Part shown: one piece after another, positions 1-5,633 of the stretch
How the letters are laid out: each line of letters starts with the position of its first letter
Numbering within the stretch: position 1 is the stretch's first letter
Assembly (NCBI GenBank): GCA_964366055.1
Contig: CAYISE010000026.1
Coordinates: 1 to 5,821 of the forward strand
Length of the DNA: 5,821 nucleotides
Direction of reading: 5' to 3'
Source: JBBTQX01 sp964366055
Lineage (GTDB): Bacteria; Patescibacteriota; Minisyncoccia; UBA6257; GWB1-50-10
The notes under the pieces: generated by a model
The model's database searches: none
The model's input: only the letters and a program-made list of their open reading frames with translations
Told to the model about the DNA's origin: nothing
Translations under genes and position numbers: made by a program

Positions 1-26
1 GCGTTAGACCGCTCTGCCAACCTTCC
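1..26 (-). tRNA. tRNA-Ser (probable), 5' fragment
   Basis: Read on the minus strand, from position 26 down to 1, the sequence begins GGAAGGTTGGCAGAGCGG. This looks like the 5' half of a class II tRNA: a 7-base acceptor strand (GGAAGGT), T8 and G9, a GCA D-stem strand, and a D-loop containing GAGCGG and TCTAA. The GGCAGAGCGG block followed by an AACGC-type D-stem return is typical of tRNA-Ser. One D-stem pair (A-C) would be mismatched. The anticodon, variable arm and 3' end lie outside the window, so the amino-acid identity is an inference and tRNA-Leu is a weaker alternative. The gene is divergent from the sigma-factor operon, with only 47 bases between them. Confidence 0.72.
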
Positions 27-32
27 AAGTGA

Positions 33-61
33 TTGAAACTTCTTTGAATTCACAGTACTAT
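33..61 (+). promoter_or_regulatory. Candidate sigma-70-type promoter of the operon
   Basis: TTGAAA (33-38, five of six matches to the -35 consensus) is followed after exactly 17 bases by TACTAT (56-61, four of six matches to the -10 consensus). Transcription would begin around position 68, leaving only about 5-6 bases before the sigma gene's ATG at 74, so the message would be nearly leaderless. No Shine-Dalgarno sequence precedes that ATG, which fits. The same stretch contains GAAACTT (35-41), which resembles the -35 element recognised by many ECF sigma factors. Autoregulation is therefore possible, but the matching -10 spacing is poor. Confidence 0.5.
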
Positions 62-73
62 TTTATTTGAGAT

Positions 74-601
74 ATGACAAATATCAGCGATGAAAAATCA
101 CTGGAGGTTTTGATACTGACTTATCTCAAGCCGATTTACAGCTTCACATACAGATATGTGGGGAGCGCGCAGGACGCGGAGGACATAACGCAGGAAGTGT
201 TCGTGAAGGTCTGGCGGCATCTCAAAAGATTTAATCAGAACAAGAGTTTCAAAACCTGGATTTTTTCTATTGCCAAAAATACGGCGATTGATTTTTTGAA
301 AAAGAAAAAGATGATACCGTTCTCCGAATTTGAGAACGAGGCCGGAGAAAATACGCTCACGGAGACGTTCGTTGACCCGTCTCCTCTGCCGCAAGAACTT
401 TTAGAAAGGGCGGACGTGGCGCGAATGCTTGCATCGTTGATGGATAAATTATCCCCCAAATATCGCATGGTATTATTTTTGCGCTACAATGACCACTTCA
501 CTTTCAGAGAAATCGCGGAATCACTCAATGAGCCGGTTCATACCGTAAAAAGCAGGCATCGGCGGGCGCTCATTATGATGAGAAAATTGCTGGAAAGTTA
601 G
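74..601 (+). CDS. ECF-type RNA polymerase sigma factor (sigma-70 family)
   Basis: This is a group IV (extracytoplasmic function) sigma factor of 175 residues, a normal length for the family. It would recruit core RNA polymerase to a small set of promoters. Region 2 spans about residues 12-77, with the core-binding DAEDITQEVF (34-43) followed by the -10-recognition stretch around FKTWIFSIAKNTAIDFLKKK. A variable acidic linker covers about 78-112. Region 4 spans about 113-170 and ends in a helix-turn-helix (FTFREIAESLNEPVHTVKSR, 142-161) that would read the -35 element. No extra C-terminal sensor domain is present. ATG at 74 is the only sensible start: the next in-frame Met is residue 80, after region 2. 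It is the first gene of a seven-gene same-strand cluster, so the MacAB-like transporter downstream is its most likely target. A GC-rich hairpin lies just after its stop codon. Confidence 0.93.
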   Translation: MTNISDEKSLEVLILTYLKPIYSFTYRYVGSAQDAEDITQEVFVKVWRHLKRFNQNKSFKTWIFSIAKNTAIDFLKKKKMIPFSEFENEAGENTLTETFVDPSPLPQELLERADVARMLASLMDKLSPKYRMVLFLRYNDHFTFREIAESLNEPVHTVKSRHRRALIMMRKLLES

Positions 602-603
602 CG

Positions 604-625
604 GGGATGCACCAAAACGCATCCC
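604..625 (+). terminator. GC-rich hairpin after the sigma gene; possible weak terminator or attenuator
   Basis: GGGATGC (604-610) and GCATCCC (619-625) form a perfect 7-bp stem around an 8-base loop (ACCAAAAC). A G-T wobble (603/626) can extend it. Only three T residues follow (626-628) before the run is broken by G, so as an intrinsic terminator it is weak. It lies 2 bases after the sigma-factor stop and 21 bases before the next ATG, in the only gap larger than 12 bases within the cluster. It could partly uncouple sigma-factor expression from the transporter genes, or protect the 3' end of a processed sigma mRNA. Confidence 0.42.
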
Positions 626-646
626 TTTGTCGTATTAGTAGATAGC

Positions 647-1045
647 ATGCGAAAGGACTACGAAAAATTATTCACGCACCTTACTCCGCAGGAACCGCCG
701 GCCGGGCTTTTCAATAAAATTATGGCCCGCATTCGGGAGGAAGAACTTCTTCTCTCCGTTAGAAAGCGACTTCTTCTCTTTTCTGCCGTAATTCTCGCGT
801 CCGTGGGAATTTTAATTCCCGCGGCCGGCGCTTTTCAAGCGGAGTTCGCGCAGTCGGACTTTTCCCATTTCTTGTCTCTTATGTTTTCGGATTTAGGCGC
901 CGTCACCGCCAACTGGCAAGATTTCGGATTGGCGCTTCTTGAATCGCTGCCGGCCACGAGTTTAATCGCGTTTCTGTTCGTCATTTTTATTCTTCTTTGG
1001 TCGCTCAAGCATTTTGCCCAAGCATATAAATTCAAATTTTCGTAA
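647..1045 (+). CDS. Small two-helix membrane protein, candidate anti-sigma factor
   Basis: The protein has 132 residues. Residues 1-42 are charged and probably cytoplasmic, with a proline-flanked amphipathic segment (EPPAGLFNKIMARI, 16-29) and then a basic RKR stop. Hydrophobic segments at about 43-62 and 103-121 should cross the membrane, with a loop of about 40 residues outside that includes LGAVTANWQDFGLALLESLP. The C-terminal tail is short and basic. Its position directly after an ECF sigma gene, together with its membrane topology, suggests a membrane-bound anti-sigma factor. However, there is no HxxxCxxC zinc motif (the protein has no cysteine) and no domain I can name with confidence. 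From memory it resembles a conserved CPR hypothetical family found beside ECF sigma genes; this is unverified. The ATG at 647 has no clear Shine-Dalgarno sequence. The stop lies 4 bases before the next gene's ATG. Confidence 0.82.
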   Translation: MRKDYEKLFTHLTPQEPPAGLFNKIMARIREEELLLSVRKRLLLFSAVILASVGILIPAAGAFQAEFAQSDFSHFLSLMFSDLGAVTANWQDFGLALLESLPATSLIAFLFVIFILLWSLKHFAQAYKFKFS

Positions 1046-1049
1046 AATT

Positions 1050-1505
1050 ATGGACCTCAATAAATACTTGCAATCAAAAATATTCAAAATCGCTCTTATC
1101 GCGATAGGCACGACCGTAGTTTTACTTTTCGTCTTTAAAGTCGGTGAATTCGTGGGCTACAGGAAGGCCAATTTCTCATATCGATGGGGTGAAAACTATC
1201 ATCAAAATTTTGCCGGTCCGCGAGGCGGATTCTTTGGTGACTTCAAACGCGGTTTCGGAGACAGGGATTTTATCAACGCTCACGGCACCTTCGGAGCAAT
1301 TATCAAAATTGACGGTTCAACTCTCGTCATTAAAGGAAAAGACGATGTTGAAAAAACGGTTCTTATCTCCGATAAAACAACGGTTAGCAATCGCCGGGAA
1401 ACCGTGAAGGCAACCGACCTTAAAGTTGACGATCAGGTGGTTATCATCGGTTCTCCCAATGAGCAGGGGCAGATTGAGGCCAAGCTCATTCGGTTGTTCC
1501 GCTAG
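1050..1505 (+). CDS. Membrane-anchored DUF5666-like protein
   Basis: The protein has 151 residues. A basic N-terminus precedes one hydrophobic helix (about 11-30), which probably acts as an uncleaved signal anchor. An aromatic and glycine-rich linker follows (about 33-78, including VGYRKANFSYRWG and a GFGDRD stretch). The C-terminal beta-rich domain (about 79-149) follows the DUF5666 pattern: a G-I-I-x-x-I-D-G-S-T-L strand pair, a V-L-I-S-D-K-T-T-V segment, and DLKVDDQVVIIGSPNEQGQIEAKLIRL at its end. The domain is probably an OB-like barrel outside the membrane; its function is unknown. I chose ATG 1050, 4 bases after the preceding stop, rather than an in-frame TTG at 1014, because the TTG would add 12 residues encoded inside the upstream gene. 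The next gene begins 7 bases after its stop. A related protein closes the operon. Confidence 0.85.
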   Translation: MDLNKYLQSKIFKIALIAIGTTVVLLFVFKVGEFVGYRKANFSYRWGENYHQNFAGPRGGFFGDFKRGFGDRDFINAHGTFGAIIKIDGSTLVIKGKDDVEKTVLISDKTTVSNRRETVKATDLKVDDQVVIIGSPNEQGQIEAKLIRLFR

Positions 1506-1512
1506 TCACGCT

Positions 1513-3219
1513 ATGAGTTTAATTATTCAATTCATTTTGAAAAGAAAAATAGCGAGTGGCGCGATCGCCCTTGCGCTTATTGCCGGCGGATATTTCGGCT
1601 ACACGAAAATTTTCAGCGCTAACGGCGCGATTCGCTACGTCACCGCCCAAGTCCAAAAAGGAACGCTCATCGTCTCCATTTCCGGCAGCGGCCAGATTTC
1701 CGCCTTGGATCAGATTGATGTGAAACCGAAAGTTTCCGGCGACGTGGTCTATGTCGGCGTGAAAAACGGCGACGCGGTGAAAGCGGGAAAACTTCTAGTT
1801 CAAATTGATACGAAAGACGCCGAGCGGGCGGTCAGCGACGCCCAGCTCGCTTTGGATCAGGCGAAATTGAATCTGGAAAAAATGAAGGGACTCACAATTG
1901 ACGCGGGCACTATTCGGGGCGATAAGGAAAAAGCGGAGGATGATCTGGCCAAAACCTACGAGGATGGCTTCAATACGGTTTCAAACGCCTTTCTTGACTT
2001 CCCGGATATAGTGTCCGGCCTTCAGAACGCTCTCTACGGGAGCGCTTTTAGAACAGGTCAGTGGAACATTGATTATTACGTGAATGCGATCCAAAACGCG
2101 CTCGGAATATATCCTTATGAGGCCTATAAATTCCGGAACGATGCCGCCGCCGCCTATGAATCCGCCCGCGCGGCCTATGATTTGAATTTCTCAAAGTATA
2201 AATCGGCTTCGAGATTCTCAAGCACCGCTGCCATTGAAAATCTCATTAACCAGATCTACGCGACGACCCAACTCATCGCGGAATCGGTAAAAACCACGAC
2301 CAATCTGATTCAGCTCTACAAGGACCGCCTCATTGAGAATAAAGCGACTCCACAGTCGCTCGCGGATACCTATCTTTCCCAGCTTTCGGGTTACACAAGC
2401 AAAGCCAATTCCTATCTCTCCATCCTTCTTTCGGCTAAGACGACCATTCAAAGCGACAAAGAGGCAATCATCAACGTCGGTTTCAATGTTTCCGACCAGG
2501 AGATAATCGTGGCCAAAGCCGAACGTTCGCTCGCAGACGCCAAGGATGCCCTTGCCGAACACTTTATCCGAGCTCCTTTCGCGGGCACGGTCGCAAAAGT
2601 GAACGTCAAAAAAGGCGATACCGTTTCCGGCTCCGTGGCGACGCTCATAACCAACCAGAAGGCGGCTAACATCACTCTGAATGAGATTGATGCCGCCAAA
2701 ATCAAAATCGGCCAGAAAGCGACCCTGACCTTTGACGCGGTGCCCGACGTGACCATTGCCGGAGAAGTTACCGATATTGATACCTTGGGAACCGTTTCGC
2801 AGGGCGTGGTTTCCTACACGGTTCAAATCGCCTTTATCATGAACGACGACCGGATAAAATCGGGCATGACTGTTTCGGCGGCGATTATCACCGAGGCAAA
2901 GCCAGATGTGCTTCTTGTCCCCAACTCCGCGGTAAAATCGCAGGGCGGAATGAGCTACGTAGAAATTGTGGATGGCGATGACCGAAACTTGGCGCTTGCC
3001 GCAAACGCGAGCGGAGCAGTCCTTAAAAATTCTCCCCGCCGCCAATCGGTTGAAATTAGAACGGCAAACGATGAGTCCACTGAAATTATAAACGGCCTTA
3101 AAGAGGGGGATTTAGTCGTATCGAGAACCATTCAGCCGACTGCCGTTCAAACAACGCAAACGCAACAGCAATCGGGCGGATTAAGAATCCCCGGTATTCC
3201 CGGTGGAGGCGGGAGATAA
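1513..3219 (+). CDS. MacA-like membrane-fusion (HlyD/RND adaptor family) protein
   Basis: This is the extracytoplasmic adaptor of an ABC transporter of the MacAB/YknXYZ type, 568 residues long; E. coli MacA is about 370. A basic N-terminus and one membrane helix (about 13-30) anchor it. The first half of the split biotinyl-lipoyl domain is at about 68-100 (VSGDVVYVGVKNGDAVKAGK) and the second at about 351-380 (IRAPFAGTVAKVNVKKGDTV). Between them lies a helical hairpin of about 250 residues, starting with the coiled-coil-like KDAERAVSDAQLALDQAKLN and rich in Ala and Tyr at 185-235. Beta-barrel and membrane-proximal domains follow (about 384-540), including SGMTVSAAI and LLVPNSAV. The C-terminal tail is Thr/Gln-rich, then Gly/Pro-rich (541-568). 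ATG 1513 is preferred to an upstream in-frame start at 1426, which would translate an out-of-frame part of the preceding gene. The ATPase and permease genes follow directly. Confidence 0.92.
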   Translation: MSLIIQFILKRKIASGAIALALIAGGYFGYTKIFSANGAIRYVTAQVQKGTLIVSISGSGQISALDQIDVKPKVSGDVVYVGVKNGDAVKAGKLLVQIDTKDAERAVSDAQLALDQAKLNLEKMKGLTIDAGTIRGDKEKAEDDLAKTYEDGFNTVSNAFLDFPDIVSGLQNALYGSAFRTGQWNIDYYVNAIQNALGIYPYEAYKFRNDAAAAYESARAAYDLNFSKYKSASRFSSTAAIENLINQIYATTQLIAESVKTTTNLIQLYKDRLIENKATPQSLADTYLSQLSGYTSKANSYLSILLSAKTTIQSDKEAIINVGFNVSDQEIIVAKAERSLADAKDALAEHFIRAPFAGTVAKVNVKKGDTVSGSVATLITNQKAANITLNEIDAAKIKIGQKATLTFDAVPDVTIAGEVTDIDTLGTVSQGVVSYTVQIAFIMNDDRIKSGMTVSAAIITEAKPDVLLVPNSAVKSQGGMSYVEIVDGDDRNLALAANASGAVLKNSPRRQSVEIRTANDESTEIINGLKEGDLVVSRTIQPTAVQTTQTQQQSGGLRIPGIPGGGGR

Positions 3220-3231
3220 ACATACGAATAA

Positions 3232-3948
3232 ATGATTGAATGTCAAAACATTGCCAAAATATATAAAGATGCCGATGTTGAAACGGCGGCTCTCAAAAAT
3301 ATTTCATTCAAAATCAATGACGGAGAGTTCGTAGCTATCATGGGGCCCTCTGGCTCTGGGAAGTCCACGCTCATGCATATTTTGGGCTGTCTTGATATAT
3401 CAACGCGGGGCAAGTATTTTCTTGACGGGCATGATGTCTCAACGCTCTCTGACGATGAACTTGCGGATGTTCGTATGAGAAAAATCGGCTTCGTGTTTCA
3501 ATCATTCAATCTTCTGCCGAGAGCAACGGTGCTCCGCAATGTTATGCTCCCGCTTGTTTATGCCGGCATTAAAAAAGAAGAACGCGAAAAGTTGGCGACG
3601 GAAGCCCTCACTGCTTCCGCCTTTCCGGAAAAATTTTGGAATCATTATTCAAATCAGCTCTCCGGCGGTATGACGCAAAGAGTGGCTATTGCCCGCGCGC
3701 TGGTGAACAACCCGACATTGGTTCTGGCGGATGAACCCACGGGTAATCTTGACACCAAAACAGGCGAGATGGTTCTTGATACTTTCCAACGGCTCCATTC
3801 CGAGCAAGGACGAACCATCGTCCTCATCACTCACGAGCCGTATGTCGCGGAACATGCCGAGCGGATTATAAATATCCGAGACGGCGAAATAGTGACGGAC
3901 GATAAAAATCACCACCGTCGTCTTATCAATAACAACAACGCATTATGA
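3232..3948 (+). CDS. MacB/LolD-type ABC transporter ATP-binding protein
   Basis: This is the cytoplasmic ATPase that would power the adjacent FtsX-fold permease. At 238 residues it has the usual length for the stand-alone MacB/LolD/YknY group. All ABC motifs are present: Walker A GPSGSGKST (38-46), Q-loop Gln90 in FVFQSFNLLPRATVLRNV, signature LSGGM (143-147), Walker B VLADE (164-168), D-loop GNLD (171-174) and switch His201. The FQSFNLLP and ADEPTGNLD blocks are typical of the MacB/LolD family. The signature carries Met-Thr where most relatives have Gln-Gln (LSGGMTQR). A polar, His/Asn-rich tail ends the protein. It starts 12 bases after the adaptor gene. Only distant purine-rich sequence (GGAGGCGGGAG, 3205-3215) lies upstream, too far for an ordinary ribosome binding site. 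Its stop overlaps the permease start (ATGA), so translation is probably coupled. Confidence 0.95.
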   Translation: MIECQNIAKIYKDADVETAALKNISFKINDGEFVAIMGPSGSGKSTLMHILGCLDISTRGKYFLDGHDVSTLSDDELADVRMRKIGFVFQSFNLLPRATVLRNVMLPLVYAGIKKEEREKLATEALTASAFPEKFWNHYSNQLSGGMTQRVAIARALVNNPTLVLADEPTGNLDTKTGEMVLDTFQRLHSEQGRTIVLITHEPYVAEHAERIINIRDGEIVTDDKNHHRRLINNNNAL

Positions 3949-5162
3949 TACTTTCCGATATATTTCAAGAAACATACACCGCCCTTTCATCAAACAAAGC
4001 GAGATCGGGCCTAACGATTCTTGGCATTGTCATTGGCATCGGTTCAGTGATCGCCATGGTTTCTATCGGACAAGGCGCAAGCGGGCAAATTCAATCAAGC
4101 ATTGAAGGACTTGGCTCAAATCTTCTCACCGTATTGCCCGGCGTAGTCCAACCCGGCAGAGGTATTGTTTCTTCCGGCCGCGGCTCGGCGCAAACACTCA
4201 AAAACGAAGATGTGGATATTCTCAAGCAAATTACCGGCGTGGCTTATATCTCGCCGGAACTTCAGCGGCGCTTTCAGATAACTTCTACGGGCGGCAATAA
4301 TACGAATTCAACTATTATCGGAGTAAACACGGAATATCAGCAAGTTCGAAATGTTTCTGTTGAGCAGGGGTCATTTATCGCGGAGAACCAGTTGCGCGGT
4401 ATGGGCCGGGTAGCGGTGTTGGGACCTACAGTCGCCAAAGACCTTTTCGCGGACTCGGACCCGATTGGCAAGACCATTCGCATCAACAAAGTCAATTTCA
4501 AAGTTATCGGCGTGCTTGCGTCTAAAGGAAGCGGAGGATTTTTCAATCCCGATGACACGGTTTTCGTGCCTCTTACCACGATGCAAAAAATTCTGGCCGG
4601 CGCGGATTTTCTTTCAACAATTGCTATAAGCGTTCAAGAAAAAAATCTGATGCCGCAGGTGCAGGACGACGCAGCCGCGGCGCTTGTCGCTAAACACCGC
4701 GTTGACCCGCAAGCGCCGGATTTCTCCATTCTTTCGCAGGCAGACATTCTCGGAGCACTCACCCAAGTAACGGATACTTTTACGATATTCCTCGCTTCTG
4801 TCGCCGGCATCTCGCTCATTGTCGGCGGTATCGGAATTATGAATATGATGTTGACTACCGTGACTGAACGGACGCGCGAAATCGGACTTCGTAAAGCCAT
4901 CGGCGCAAAGAAAAAAGACATCAGCATGCAGTTTCTCGCGGAAGCGGTGATGCTCACTTTTCTGGGAGGCGTTGTCGGTGTTTTGCTCGGCTGGATTATT
5001 TCCTTTGCGGTCTCAATCCTTGCCGGCATTGCGACCAGTATTTCAATTTCATCAATTCTTCTCGCTTTCGGGGTATCCGCGGCCATCGGCATTATTTTCG
5101 GCTACTACCCAGCGCGGAGAGCGGCATCATTAAATCCAATTGAGGCATTGAGATATGAGTAA
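3945..5162 (+). CDS. MacB-type ABC transporter permease (FtsX-like, with MacB periplasmic core domain)
   Basis: The 405-residue permease has the four-helix MacB fold. TM1 is at about 22-41 (LTILGIVIGIGSVIAMVSIG). A large extracytoplasmic MacB_PCD-type domain (about 42-275) includes VAVLGPTVAKDLF and DPIGKTIRI. TM2 (about 278-302), TM3 (about 331-357) and TM4 (about 368-388) form the FtsX domain. The cytoplasmic coupling stretch TERTREIGLRKAIGAKKKDI (307-326) and the terminal PARRAASLNPIEALRYE (389-405) match the family closely. Such proteins transmit ATP-driven motion across the membrane rather than forming a classical channel. Unlike E. coli MacB, permease and ATPase are separate genes, as in Gram-positive YknYZ. 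The ATG overlaps the ATPase stop by 4 bases. The last 8 bases overlap the next gene. The substrate cannot be predicted; macrolides, peptides and lipoproteins are all handled by relatives. Confidence 0.95.
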   Translation: MILSDIFQETYTALSSNKARSGLTILGIVIGIGSVIAMVSIGQGASGQIQSSIEGLGSNLLTVLPGVVQPGRGIVSSGRGSAQTLKNEDVDILKQITGVAYISPELQRRFQITSTGGNNTNSTIIGVNTEYQQVRNVSVEQGSFIAENQLRGMGRVAVLGPTVAKDLFADSDPIGKTIRINKVNFKVIGVLASKGSGGFFNPDDTVFVPLTTMQKILAGADFLSTIAISVQEKNLMPQVQDDAAAALVAKHRVDPQAPDFSILSQADILGALTQVTDTFTIFLASVAGISLIVGGIGIMNMMLTTVTERTREIGLRKAIGAKKKDISMQFLAEAVMLTFLGGVVGVLLGWIISFAVSILAGIATSISISSILLAFGVSAAIGIIFGYYPARRAASLNPIEALRYE

Positions 5163-5580
5163 ATTAATCACAGTCGTTATCGCAGTGGCAGTAGTAGTCG
5201 GAGGCGGAGCGTTCTATGGCGGAATGAAATATGCCGAGAGCAAAGCTCCGCAAAGTCGTCTTTCGCAGGCGGATTTTCAAAATTTCCGCAATAGAACCGG
5301 CGGGCAACAGGCAGGCGGTTTCGCGAGCGGCGAAATCATAGGCAAAGACGACAAATCAGTTACCATCAAACTCCGCGATGCCCGCCTGCCGGAGGGGCAG
5401 GGCGGGTCAAAAATTATCTTCTATTCAAGCGCTACAGAAATCGGGAAATTAGTGAACGGCGCCGCGAATGATCTTGAAATCGGCAAATCGGTTGTCATAA
5501 ACGGGAAAGTCAACCAGGACGGAAGCATTACTGCCGAATCAATCCAATTGCGTTCTAATCTTCTCGGTGTGTCTTTATAG
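5155..5580 (+). CDS. Second membrane-anchored small beta-domain protein (DUF5666-like)
   Basis: The protein has 141 residues: one N-terminal hydrophobic helix (about 4-24), then GGMKYAESK, a polar Gln/Gly/Arg-rich linker (about 31-57) and a beta-rich domain (about 58-133). The domain parallels the one in the protein at 1050-1505: GEIIGKDDKSVTIKL matches GAIIKIDGSTLVIKG, and DLEIGKSVVINGKVNQDGSI matches DLKVDDQVVIIGSPNEQGQI. The two are probably divergent paralogues, both tethered outside the membrane; function unknown. Relative to the first, this copy has about seven extra residues (ARLPEGQ, 76-82) encoded by a GC-rich palindrome. The start overlaps the permease by 8 bases, implying translational coupling. 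A weak GAGG (5142-5145) lies 9 bases upstream. It is the last gene of the operon; no clear T-rich terminator follows. Confidence 0.88.
   Translation: MSKLITVVIAVAVVVGGGAFYGGMKYAESKAPQSRLSQADFQNFRNRTGGQQAGGFASGEIIGKDDKSVTIKLRDARLPEGQGGSKIIFYSSATEIGKLVNGAANDLEIGKSVVINGKVNQDGSITAESIQLRSNLLGVSL
5381..5406 (+). repeat. GC-rich palindrome inside the last gene
   Basis: CCCGCCTGCC (5381-5390) pairs with GGCA plus GGCGGG (5396-5399 and 5401-5406), giving a 10-bp all-Watson-Crick stem with one bulged G (5400) and a 5-base loop (GGAGG). It is far more GC-rich than the flanking coding sequence. It encodes part of the ARLPEGQGG stretch, which has no counterpart in the related domain at 1050-1505. It may be a small palindromic insertion that kept the reading frame. 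Confidence 0.7.
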
Positions 5581-5633
5581 TTTGGCTAGAACCTATTTTA
5601 TCAAAAACAGCTGAACGAAACCAGACCAAGGAA

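Noticed and set aside
60..65. Divergent promoter for the tRNA (minus-strand TAAAAT at 60-65)
   Set aside because: The -10-like match is good, but no acceptable -35 lies at a usual spacing, and such a match is easily found in AT-rich sequence.
1014..1049. TTG start adding 12 residues to the first DUF5666-like protein
   Set aside because: It lies inside the upstream gene, while the ATG at 1050, 4 bases after the stop, gives a typical signal-anchor start.
1426..1512. Upstream in-frame extension of the adaptor gene (29 codons)
   Set aside because: It overlaps the end of the preceding gene out of frame; the ATG at 1513 begins a normal basic-plus-hydrophobic anchor 7 bases after that gene's stop.
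2218..3045. A 275-codon open frame on the minus strand opposite the adaptor gene
   Set aside because: It lies wholly antisense to a clear MacA-like gene and shows no recognisable domain; its length reflects the codon bias of the plus-strand gene.
4634..5092. A 152-codon open frame on the minus strand opposite the permease
   Set aside because: It is antisense to conserved FtsX-domain coding sequence and its product is low-complexity Ala/Ser/Pro/Ile-rich with no start context.
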